From Mesorhizobium_K sp040049215 (GTDB lineage: Bacteria > Pseudomonadota > Alphaproteobacteria > Rhizobiales > Rhizobiaceae), in contig NZ_JBDZDN010000001.1 in the NCBI RefSeq assembly GCF_040049215.1, positions 1,426,001-1,490,000 on the forward strand: a stretch of 64,000 bases of DNA, read 5' to 3'. The notes below the pieces were generated by a model that saw only the letters and a list, made by a program, of their open reading frames with translations, searched no databases and was not told where the DNA came from. Of this stretch, positions 24,585 to 32,261 are shown piece by piece. A program made the position numbers and the translations under genes. Position 1 is the first letter of the stretch, and the number at the start of each line of letters is the position of its first letter.

Positions 24585-25258
24585 GGCTTGTTGCCTTTTC
24601 GACTGGCGAGGACCGCGGTGAGGTTGTCCACGGCGACGGACGCGATGGCTTTGGCCTGCTCGGGGCCAATGTCAGACCAACCCATGCGGCGGAGCACGGC
24701 CTCGCGGGCAATACGGAAATAGACCACCTGGCCGATCAGCGTGAACATGCGGATCTTGGTCGCCTCGCTTTCGGCGGGTTCGCCGGTCGCCTGCTCCCAG
24801 ACACGGCAGAGCTGGGCGTGGGTCGGCGCGAACACGCCATTGTAGAGACGATCGAGCGCCGGGCTCGGAACCGACAGCTCTCGCAACACAAACTGCGCGA
24901 AATCGCCAACCTCGGGGCTGGCGACGAAGAACGAGACGATCCGCTCGATCGACTGCTTCAGGCCCTCGGCGGCGGTCTCCGGGGTGAGCGCTGCAGCGGC
25001 TTCGGCAAGCGCAGGCTTGGCGATCGACTGGATCGTCTCGACGATGAAGTCCGCGCAGGCGAGGTGCAGCCCCTCCTTGCCGCCGAAGTGGTAGGCGATC
25101 GAGCCGATGTTGGCCTTGGCCAGCGCGGCGAGCTCGCGCGTGGAGGTTGCTTCATAACCCTTGCGGCCGAAGAGCTTCAGCCCGGCCCGTAACAGGGCCA
25201 TGCGGGTCAGGTCAGCGGGCGACGGATATTTCTCGGCAGGCTTGATCACAGCAATCAT
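24581..25258 (-). CDS. TetR-family regulator, CecR-like
   Basis: 225 residues with an N-terminal TetR helix-turn-helix (about 18-65; ATSTRELAALAKANIGSIAYHF) and a C-terminal ligand domain resembling CecR/YbiH. It is the first gene of the exporter operon, an order matching E. coli cecR-ybhG-ybhF-ybhS-ybhR, so it probably represses its own operon until a substrate drug binds. The operator candidate lies directly against its ATG (25258), leaving almost no room for a leader. Confidence 0.9.
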   Translation of the reverse strand: MIAVIKPAEKYPSPADLTRMALLRAGLKLFGRKGYEATSTRELAALAKANIGSIAYHFGGKEGLHLACADFIVETIQSIAKPALAEAAAALTPETAAEGLKQSIERIVSFFVASPEVGDFAQFVLRELSVPSPALDRLYNGVFAPTHAQLCRVWEQATGEPAESEATKIRMFTLIGQVVYFRIAREAVLRRMGWSDIGPEQAKAIASVAVDNLTAVLASRKGNKP

Positions 25259-25278
25259 TTAATCAATCGTTTGATTAA
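25259..25278. promoter_or_regulatory. TetR/CecR-type operator palindrome
   Basis: TTAATCAA-TCGT-TTGATTAA, perfect 8-base arms around four bases, touching the first base of the regulator's start codon. Position and symmetry fit autorepression. The TTG-centred half-sites are typical of TetR-family operators. Confidence 0.75.
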
Positions 25279-25354
25279 TGTCAATTGCCGATCTCTTGTT
25301 TTGACTCCCGCCCCCTCCACAACCCATTATAGGACGCGACGCGCCGGAGAGAAC

Positions 25355-25828
25355 GTGGCCAAGGAAATCGAACGCAAGTTTCTGGTGGCGGATTCAGCCT
25401 GGCGGGATTTCGTTGAAGCGGAAATCAGCATCCGCCAGTTCTATCTCGCCACCGGGCCGGGCCGGACCGTCCGCATCCGCATCAGCAACGGCGTCGAGGC
25501 GACGCTTACGCTGAAATTCTCGGGGCGCGGGCGAGGTCGCGACGAGTTCGAGTATCCCATCCCGCTTGCCGAGGCCGAAGAGATGCAGGCATTCGCGCTC
25601 GGCCACGTGATCGAGAAGACGCGCCACCATGTGCGCCACGGCGGCTATCTCTACGAGGTCGACGTGTTCGGCGGAGAGCTTGAAGGCCTGGTGGTCGCCG
25701 AACTGGAGACGCCAGACACGGTGCCGGACGGCCGCTTGCCGGGCTGGCTCGGCCGCGACGTCACCAGCGAGGCGCGCTATTACAACGCATCGCTTGCCCT
25801 CGGCGAAATTCCAGAGGCCGCCGCATGA
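25355..25828 (+). CDS. CYTH-domain inorganic triphosphatase-like protein
   Basis: 157 residues from GTG 25355, preceded by GGAGAG. The diagnostic ExExK motif appears at once (EIERKF, residues 4-9). Tunnel residues of triphosphate tunnel metalloenzymes follow: RTVRIRI, TLTLKF and EFEYPI. YEVDVFGGELEGLVVAELE closes the domain. Such enzymes hydrolyse tripolyphosphate or act on related triphosphates with Mg2+. It overlaps the CHAD gene by ATGA, so the two domains, often fused in one polypeptide, are made here as separate coupled proteins. The frame extends upstream to 25271 but would then overlap the CecR operator. Confidence 0.9.
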   Translation: MAKEIERKFLVADSAWRDFVEAEISIRQFYLATGPGRTVRIRISNGVEATLTLKFSGRGRGRDEFEYPIPLAEAEEMQAFALGHVIEKTRHHVRHGGYLYEVDVFGGELEGLVVAELETPDTVPDGRLPGWLGRDVTSEARYYNASLALGEIPEAAA

Positions 25829-26796
25829 GCTATCGCATCAATGCCGGTCTGCCGCTGACCGCCGAAGTCCAGCGCATCGCGGCGGAGGAGATCGACGGCG
25901 CGCTTCGCCATCTTGCAACCGCGCATGTCGATCCCGACAAGGCGCTGCACGGTTGCCGCAAGCGGCTGAAGAGCCTGCGGGCGTTGCTGCGGCTCGTCCG
26001 ATCCGGCGACAAGGCGCTCGTCCGACGCGAGAACGCGCGCTATCGCGACGTTTCGGCAAGCCTTGCTGGCCTGCGCGAAGCCGCAGCCCTCATCGAAACC
26101 GTCGACCGGCTGGCCGCGGCCTATCCCGACCGGACCGCCGGAGGCGCGCTCGCCCCGGTTCGCGAAAAGCTCGTCGTTCACCGCAACACTTTGCTTGAAG
26201 GCGGCATGGATCTCGCGGCGGCGGTCGATGCGGCGACCAAGGCCTGCAAGGCCGGCATGCGACGTCTCGACAAGCTCGCCTTGCCAGATCAGCCTGAAAG
26301 CGCCGCCGACGTTCTTGCGGACGGCGCCCGCAAGACGCTGCGCCGGGCGCGCAAAGCGCTGCAACGGATCGACAGGGACGGAGATGAGACCGACTTCCAC
26401 GACCTGCGCAAGGCGGTCAAGGCACATACCATGCATCTGTCGCTGCTGAAGACATTGTGGCCGCCGCCCGTGAGGGCGCAGCGCAAGGCCTTCGATGCTC
26501 TTGGCGAAAGGCTCGGCGAGTTGCACGACATTTTCGTCCTGCGCGCGCTGCTTGAGGATGACAGCCGGCCGCTCGGCGATCGCACCGAGACGCGCCTTCT
26601 GGCCCGACTGGTCGGTCGGTCCGAAAGGACGCTGAAAAAGACCTGCCTCGCCGAAGCGACCTGGCTTCTCGGCGACGGCCCCAGGCGCACGGTTAAGAAG
26701 CTTGCCCGCAAGGCCCGCGGCGATCTTGCCAAAGGCTCCCGGCGCAAGACGGGGGACGATGTCGGGGACGATGCCGGCCACGAAGCGGCTACCTGA
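25825..26796 (+). CDS. CHAD-domain protein (polyphosphate-associated)
   Basis: 323 residues, rich in conserved basic and histidine positions of the CHAD helical domain: HGCRKRLKSLRALLRLVR near residue 45 and FHDLRKAVKAHTMHLSLL near 190. These bind polyphosphate granules in characterised members. The C-terminal 30 residues are Lys/Arg-rich. It is translationally coupled to the CYTH protein, suggesting joint work on polyphosphate or tripolyphosphate. No membrane or export signals. Confidence 0.9.
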   Translation: MSYRINAGLPLTAEVQRIAAEEIDGALRHLATAHVDPDKALHGCRKRLKSLRALLRLVRSGDKALVRRENARYRDVSASLAGLREAAALIETVDRLAAAYPDRTAGGALAPVREKLVVHRNTLLEGGMDLAAAVDAATKACKAGMRRLDKLALPDQPESAADVLADGARKTLRRARKALQRIDRDGDETDFHDLRKAVKAHTMHLSLLKTLWPPPVRAQRKAFDALGERLGELHDIFVLRALLEDDSRPLGDRTETRLLARLVGRSERTLKKTCLAEATWLLGDGPRRTVKKLARKARGDLAKGSRRKTGDDVGDDAGHEAAT

Positions 26797-26854
26797 TTGG
26801 CCGTCCGATGATGCATTCTGGCAATCGGCGGCATGGGCATGTTATCGCTGGCCA

Positions 26855-27649
26855 ATGACTGAGCGGAGCGACACTCTCCTCGACAGGTTCGGCCGTTTCC
26901 TCGCCGGACGCCTGCAGGCGGAATCGTCGGGCTATGAGCCTTACACGCCATCCGATCCCGAAACGCTGCGGCGCGTGCTCGCCCCGGGCGACGTCCTGCT
27001 CATCGAGGGCAATCTGCGCATTTCGGCGACGATCAAATACCTCACCCAGTCGACCTGGTCGCATTCGGCGCTCTATGTCGGCGACGCGTTGCCGGAGCCG
27101 GAGGATGGCTCCGAGCGGCCCCGCCTCATCGAGGTCAATCTTGGCGAAGGTTGCGTGGCGGTTCCGCTCTCGAAGTACCGAACCTACAACACGCGCATCT
27201 GCCGGGCGAGCGGCCTCTCCCCTGAGGACCGCGAGCATGTGGTCGACTTCATGCTGAAGCGGATCGGCCTGAAATACGACCTGAAGAACATCTTCGACAT
27301 GCTGCGCTACTTCTTTCCGGTGCCGATGCCGGTGCGCTGGCGCCGCCGCGCCATCGCCTTCGGTTCGGGCGATCCGACGCGCGCCATCTGCTCCTCGCTG
27401 ATCGCGCAGGCCTATGAGGAAATCCGCTATCCGATCCTGCCGGAGATCACCCGCGCGCCGGGGCGCGCCTCGGCGCAGTCCTCCTATTCGAGGAGCGAGA
27501 TCCTGCACATACGCCACCATTCGCTCTACACCCCGCGCGACTTCGACCTCTCGCCCTTTTTCCGCATCGTCAAGCCGACGCTCGAATACGGCTTCGACTA
27601 CAGGAGCGTGAACTGGGCGCAGGAAAAGCAGGCGCAGGACGCCAGGTGA
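26855..27649 (+). CDS. YiiX/YebB-like permuted papain-fold amidase or lipase
   Basis: 264 residues from ATG 26855. An in-frame extension to 26702 would overlap the CHAD gene and is less likely, although the chosen start has a poor ribosome site. The circularly permuted NlpC/P60-type core is recognisable: histidine in TWSHSALYVG (about residue 67) and nucleophile cysteine in RAICSSLIAQAY (about residue 182), the inverse order of classical papain folds. Family members hydrolyse cell-wall peptide or lipid amide/ester bonds. No signal peptide seen, so it may act in the cytoplasm. Gene order with the LD-carboxypeptidase hints at murein or lipid turnover. Confidence 0.8.
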   Translation: MTERSDTLLDRFGRFLAGRLQAESSGYEPYTPSDPETLRRVLAPGDVLLIEGNLRISATIKYLTQSTWSHSALYVGDALPEPEDGSERPRLIEVNLGEGCVAVPLSKYRTYNTRICRASGLSPEDREHVVDFMLKRIGLKYDLKNIFDMLRYFFPVPMPVRWRRRAIAFGSGDPTRAICSSLIAQAYEEIRYPILPEITRAPGRASAQSSYSRSEILHIRHHSLYTPRDFDLSPFFRIVKPTLEYGFDYRSVNWAQEKQAQDAR

Positions 27650-27671
27650 CAAACTCCCGCTCGCGCAACTG

Positions 27672-28613
27672 ATGGATATTTCATCCGCATATCGCTCGAC
27701 GATCATGCCGCCGACCCTGATGCCGGGTGACAAGGTGCGCTTCGTTTCGCCGGCCAGCACGCCCGACAGGGATTCCGTTCTGCGGCGAGCGAAGATACTC
27801 GAGGGCTGGGGCCTGCGCGTCGATTTCGGCGAGCACGCCTTCGAAAAGCTGTCTTTCCTCGCCGGCAAGGACGACGATCGGCTGGCCGATTTCAACGCGG
27901 CGCTCGGCGATCCCGAGATCAGGGCGATCTTCGCCACGCGTGGTGGCAAGGGGTCGTATCGCATCGCCGACCGTCTCGACTACGGGGCCTTGAGGCACGA
28001 CCCGAAGTTCGTCGTCGGCTTCAGCGACATCACCGCACTGCTCCTCGCCCTCGACAGGAACTGCGGGCTGGTCGCAGTCCACGGTTCCGTCATGGACGAA
28101 AGCGGTTCGCACCCAACGAACATGGCCCTGCGGAGGCTGCTCATGGAGGGTGGCGGCGTGCTGCTCACCGCACGGACGAACGAAAACACGGCCGTGCTCA
28201 CCACCGGCGGCCGGGCGAGCGGCCGGCTGATCGGCGGCAATCTCGATACGATCGCGGCATGCGCCGGCTGGGCGCTGCCGAAGCTCGACGGCGCGATTCT
28301 GCTCCTGGAGGCGGTGGAGATGCAGATCGGCCAGGTCGACCGCCAACTCACCATGTTGCGCAAGGCCGGGCATCTCGACGGCGTCGCCGGCATCGCCGTC
28401 GGCCAGTTTACCGGCTTTCGGCCGAGTTCCGGCGGGCTGACGGTGATCGACCTGCTGCGAGATCATCTGGAGCGGCTTGGAGTACCTATCCTCGGCGGCC
28501 TGCCGGTTGGACATGGCGACGACTGGCTGCCGGTGCCGCACGGCGCGCCGGCATTGCTCGACGCCTCCGGGGGAACCCTGACCGTGGCCTTCCGTTCTCC
28601 CTTAGCCGCCTAA
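27672..28613 (+). CDS. LD-carboxypeptidase (peptidase family S66, LdcA-like)
   Basis: 313 residues. S66 enzymes remove the terminal D-alanine from L,D-tetrapeptides during murein recycling. The nucleophile serine lies in VGFSDITALLLAL (about residue 119). The Glu and His of the triad are expected in LLLEAVEM (about 210) and the PVGHG region (about 278). The N-terminal PGDKVRFVSPAS is the usual first strand. An alternative start is ATG 27705 (MPPTLMPGD). It begins 22 bases after the amidase gene and is convergent with the PAP2 gene. Confidence 0.9.
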   Translation: MDISSAYRSTIMPPTLMPGDKVRFVSPASTPDRDSVLRRAKILEGWGLRVDFGEHAFEKLSFLAGKDDDRLADFNAALGDPEIRAIFATRGGKGSYRIADRLDYGALRHDPKFVVGFSDITALLLALDRNCGLVAVHGSVMDESGSHPTNMALRRLLMEGGGVLLTARTNENTAVLTTGGRASGRLIGGNLDTIAACAGWALPKLDGAILLLEAVEMQIGQVDRQLTMLRKAGHLDGVAGIAVGQFTGFRPSSGGLTVIDLLRDHLERLGVPILGGLPVGHGDDWLPVPHGAPALLDASGGTLTVAFRSPLAA

Positions 28614-28785
28614 GCTTCGGCCGGAACCTCGGCGCGCTCGCTCTTGATCTGCTTCGACCCCGACCAGCATTCCCGGCCAGGATGGCCGCGAGCGCTTCAG
28701 CCCCCGTGCCCCTGCCTGAGTCCGCAGGATGAACACATGAAGCAGTCGTAATGATGTTTCGAGCATCAACTCTTATATTAAATCA

Positions 28786-29481
28786 TCAAGCTCGTTCAGC
28801 CAGGATTTCGCTGCTCCGGAAGAAGTGCCGGGCGACGAGCCAGCACAACATCGCCCAGGCGAAGCCCGCGCACCAGCCGGCGAGCACGTCGGATGGCCAA
28901 TGCACGCCGAGATAGATGCGTGAGACGCCAACCAGGAGTGTGATCAGCACGGCGACGGCGAGCACGTAGATTTTCGTTGCCCTGCCGGGAACGATCCCCG
29001 CCAGCATCGAGCCGAGCGTCAGATAGGTCACCGCCGACATCATGGCGTGGCCGCTCGGAAAGGAGAGCGTCTGTACCTCGGCCAGGTGGGGCACGAGGTC
29101 CGGCCGCGGACGATCTATGCCGAGCTTGAGCAGACTGGACAGGATCTGGCCGCCGACGACGGCAATCAGCACCAGCAGGGCCTCGCGCCCCCTGCGGATC
29201 AGGAGGAAGTAGAACACCGCTATCGCAGTCACCAGCACAAGGACGATCATCGAGCCTAGCCCGGTGACGTCGCGCACGGCTTCCTCCAGCCACGGCGGCC
29301 CGACCGGATCGTCGGGTTTTCCGGCCTCGCGGAAGGCGAGCAGTATCTCGGTGTCGAAGACGTGCGCGCTGCTGTCGCGCGCCACTTCGGCCATCGCGAC
29401 GAAGCCCCACAAGCCTCCGGCGACGATCATGCCCGCCAGCAACACGGAGAGCTCGATCTTTTCCCACAAACGCAGCGCCAC
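28786..29481 (-). CDS. PAP2-family membrane phosphatase
   Basis: 231 residues from GTG 29481, chosen for its GGAGGAAC ribosome site; the open frame continues upstream but into unrelated sequence. It has about six membrane helices and all three PAP2 motifs: KLGIDRPRP, FPSGHAMM and SRIYLGVHWPSDV. Substrates in this family include undecaprenyl pyrophosphate and phosphatidic acid. It follows a small SMR-like gene on the same strand by 38 bases. The 172-base gap to ldcA on the other side holds only a possible coding remnant. Confidence 0.9.
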   Translation of the reverse strand: MALRLWEKIELSVLLAGMIVAGGLWGFVAMAEVARDSSAHVFDTEILLAFREAGKPDDPVGPPWLEEAVRDVTGLGSMIVLVLVTAIAVFYFLLIRRGREALLVLIAVVGGQILSSLLKLGIDRPRPDLVPHLAEVQTLSFPSGHAMMSAVTYLTLGSMLAGIVPGRATKIYVLAVAVLITLLVGVSRIYLGVHWPSDVLAGWCAGFAWAMLCWLVARHFFRSSEILAERA

Positions 29482-29519
29482 TGTTCCTCCAGACGGTCGA
29501 CCGGCCGAAATTCGCTCCA

Positions 29520-29858
29520 CTAACGTCCGCTTGCCGCCGGACCGAGGGTGATCATGGCTACCGCGACAACCGCGAGCAGGACGCCCGCGCCCTGGACGAG
29601 ACCGAGCCGTTCCCCGAAATAGATGAGAGCGATCAGGTTCACGGCCACCAGCTGAATGATTGCAGAAAGGCTGAACGCCGACGCCATGCCGAAATCGCGC
29701 ACAAGCCTCAGCATGATGAGGTTGCCCGCTGAATAGAGCGCCAAGGCAAGCACGACCTTTCCGAGGTGCGGTGCGACCGCCCACTGCTTGGCGGCCGTCG
29801 CGGCCAGCAGGAAGATGATTGTCGCCAAGCCGAGCTGCAGCAGTCCCCAGATGTTCAT
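29520..29858 (-). CDS. Small EamA/SMR-like four-helix membrane transporter
   Basis: 112 residues and four hydrophobic helices, the size of an SMR/half-EamA protein. Features include the N-terminal WGLLQLGLATIIFLLAATA and the C-terminal YFGERLGLVQGAGVLLAVVAV, matching the conserved end of DMT-superfamily repeats. Such proteins work as dimers exporting small cations or lipids-linked sugars. With the downstream PAP2 phosphatase a role in lipid-carrier recycling is possible, but only context suggests it. It lacks the conserved glutamate in helix one of true EmrE-type SMR pumps. Confidence 0.75.
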   Translation of the reverse strand: MNIWGLLQLGLATIIFLLAATAAKQWAVAPHLGKVVLALALYSAGNLIMLRLVRDFGMASAFSLSAIIQLVAVNLIALIYFGERLGLVQGAGVLLAVVAVAMITLGPAASGR

Positions 29859-29946
29859 ATGCGTGTCCCAGATTGCCGCGCATTCGCGCCTGGCACGTTG
29901 TCGGCAGAAGCTCGAGGATCGTCAAGCGCCCTGGGCGGGACTGCTG

Positions 29947-30621
29947 TCAGGCCGCGGCTTCTTCCTTGAGCCGCACCGGTACGGCGGCCAGCAGCCGGCT
30001 GCGGACGCGCTCGATCTTCCGGTCGTTCAGGAACGGGCTCCACCGGTGGATCGGAATGGCCGACTTCTCGCCAAAACCGTCAATGGCGACGAACTCGCCG
30101 CGCGGATCCCGCGCCTCGCTGTAGACGATATTGTTCACGGTCAGGTCGCCGAACACGACATGCAATTCCCGGCACCGGTCGAGGAATCGTTCCAGCGCCT
30201 GCAGATGGCGCTTCGCGAACCGGTCTTCGCCGATCAGCTCCAGCATGGTCGGAGCGAGGCCGTCGCCGTTGGGTATCCGCTCAACGACCAGCCCCAGCCC
30301 GGCGCTGGTCAGCACCAGCCCGTGTATGCGCGCAATCGGCAGACTGGAAAGATCGCGGCCATACAGCCTGCGGCAGAGCACGATGAATTCGTCGACCTCG
30401 CGGCGGAAGGCGAAATAGGCGCCATGCGGCCGCCTTTTCTTCCACCGTGCATAGGCCTTGAAATATCCGTTGCGGTCTACGAGTTCAGGCTGCAGCGTCT
30501 TGATCAGCAGGCCTGGCAGCGCCTCATGCTCGTGCACATTGCGCGTGCGGCCGCTTTTCACCAGCACGCAATCGTGCAGGTCGATCTCCTGGCCGGCCAG
30601 GAACGGCGTGAAGGTCGTCAT
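29947..30621 (-). CDS. YrbL-like protein (kinase-fold, PhoP-regulated family)
   Basis: 224 residues with the YrbL family features: HEHEALPGLLIKTL near residue 30, RREVDEFIVLCRRL near 74, and the kinase-like catalytic loop LHVVFGDLTVNNIVY near 153, in which Asp and Asn occupy the positions of a phosphotransferase HxD...N motif. IDGFGEK may be the metal-binding equivalent of DFG. The activity of YrbL proteins is not established. In enterobacteria the gene is under PhoPQ control. It stands alone, 88 bases upstream of the SMR gene. Confidence 0.85.
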   Translation of the reverse strand: MTTFTPFLAGQEIDLHDCVLVKSGRTRNVHEHEALPGLLIKTLQPELVDRNGYFKAYARWKKRRPHGAYFAFRREVDEFIVLCRRLYGRDLSSLPIARIHGLVLTSAGLGLVVERIPNGDGLAPTMLELIGEDRFAKRHLQALERFLDRCRELHVVFGDLTVNNIVYSEARDPRGEFVAIDGFGEKSAIPIHRWSPFLNDRKIERVRSRLLAAVPVRLKEEAAA

Positions 30622-30769
30622 GCCGGTTCAGCTCCGCTTGGGCAGCTGCTCTGCCGGATGTCAAAAGACGCCTCCGCCTTGACCATCCGGCCATGCCCGA
30701 ACGGGTAGGACTAGCGGCAATCCGCCTCAGATGTAAACCGAGCGCTGGATCGGCTTCCGGCGGTCGGGC

Positions 30770-32119
30770 TCAAACCGCTTTCGCACGCCACCCGCCGCCG
30801 ACGGAATCGCGCAGATAGCCCAGGGTGGCATCAGCATCGACAGGTCGCCCGAACAGAAAACCCTGGCCGCCGCCGCAGCCGAACTGAACGAGGCGCTCGG
30901 CCTGCGCCTCCTCCTCGATACCCTCCGCGACGACGTCCATGCCGAGCCCTTCGCACATGGCGAGGATGGCGCGAATGATGTGCTCGGAGGGTCGGTCCTC
31001 GAGGAGCGAGGCAATGAAGGCGCGATCGATCTTCAGCTTGTCGAAATGGAATTCGCGCAGCCGGCCGAGCGAGGATTGCCCGGTCCCGAAATCGTCGAGC
31101 GAGACACGGATGCCGCAGCGGCGCAAGTCGTTGACGATCTTCTCGGCCGAAGTGGGATCGGACATCAGGCCGGTCTCGGTGATCTCGATCTCGAGCCGGC
31201 GCGGATCGAAGCCGGTGCGGTCGAGGATGGCCAGTATGTGCAGGCCGGTGTTCTGGTCGACCAGCTGCGACGGCGACAGGTTGAACGACAGGAAGAGGTC
31301 CTTCGGCCAGTCGCGCGCGGCTTCCGTCGCCTTGCGCAGCACGAGCTGCGACATCGGTCCGATGATGCCGCGCTCCTCGGCGATTGGTATGAAGACGACA
31401 GGCGGGATCGGCCCGAGATCGCGGTCGGTCCAGCGCGCCAGCGTCTCGAAGCCCACGGTCCGGCGCGTCCTCAAGTCGACGATTGGCTGGAAATGCGGCT
31501 CTACCTCGCCGGCGGAGACGGCGCGCCTGAGCGCCTGTTCGATGCGGGTGACCCGCTTTGCGGCCTCCTCCATCTCGCGCGTGTAGACGACGACGCGGCC
31601 GCGGCCGGAACGCTTCGCCTGGTAGAGCGCCGTCTCGGCCTTGTGGATGAGTACCTCCGTGGTCTCGTCGCCGAAATGGAAAAGCGAGCAGCCGACCGAA
31701 GCCGACAGGCGCGCCGTGCGCTCGCCGACATCGTAGGGCGCCGACAATATCTCGATCAGCATGCGCGCCTTGTCGGCGGCGGCAGCTTCGCTGAAGACCA
31801 GAGGATATAGGAAGGCGAATTCGTCAGCGCCGATGCGCGTCACCGTGGAGTGGTGGTCCATCGATGCGCGCAGCCGCATGGCGACCTGGACAAGAATGTC
31901 GTCGCCCGCCCTGCCGCCGAACAGGTCGTTGATCGGCTTGAAACCATCGAGGTCCAGGATACCTATCGCGAAGGGCGCGGGGTCGTCGGAACGATCGCTG
32001 ATCAGGCGATCCACCTTGTCGTAGAAGCGACGATGATTGCCGAGCCCGGTCAGGGGGTCCGTGAACGCGAGTTCGGAACTCTCCCTGCCGGTATAGCCGT
32101 TCGCAAACACGGTCTGCAT
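30770..32119 (-). CDS. GGDEF-EAL protein with degenerate GGDEF, likely cyclic di-GMP phosphodiesterase
   Basis: 449 residues, cytoplasmic, with no sensor domain beyond a short N-terminus. The GGDEF domain (about 20-180) reads IGADEFAF, so the first glycine pair is broken and no RxxD inhibitory site is visible. Cyclase activity is doubtful. The EAL domain (about 195-445) reads FETLARW instead of EAL but retains the catalytic Glu, the Asn of FNLSPSQL, EITETGL, LDDFGTG, LKIDR and EGIEEE. Hydrolysis of cyclic di-GMP therefore remains plausible, with the degenerate domain possibly binding GTP as activator. Stands alone between YrbL and the STT3-like gene. Confidence 0.88.
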   Translation of the reverse strand: MQTVFANGYTGRESSELAFTDPLTGLGNHRRFYDKVDRLISDRSDDPAPFAIGILDLDGFKPINDLFGGRAGDDILVQVAMRLRASMDHHSTVTRIGADEFAFLYPLVFSEAAAADKARMLIEILSAPYDVGERTARLSASVGCSLFHFGDETTEVLIHKAETALYQAKRSGRGRVVVYTREMEEAAKRVTRIEQALRRAVSAGEVEPHFQPIVDLRTRRTVGFETLARWTDRDLGPIPPVVFIPIAEERGIIGPMSQLVLRKATEAARDWPKDLFLSFNLSPSQLVDQNTGLHILAILDRTGFDPRRLEIEITETGLMSDPTSAEKIVNDLRRCGIRVSLDDFGTGQSSLGRLREFHFDKLKIDRAFIASLLEDRPSEHIIRAILAMCEGLGMDVVAEGIEEEAQAERLVQFGCGGGQGFLFGRPVDADATLGYLRDSVGGGWRAKAV

Positions 32120-32261
32120 CGGGGTCCTGGTGTCATGCTGGTATTGCCCCGCAACTTGCCATCAAAGCGTTTAGGAAACGTATCGCGGCAGCGCACAGAA
32201 CGTTGAATGGCGTCCCGTGATGTTGACGCAGCGGCAGTCCGTTTCTGGCGTGCGCGAGGCG

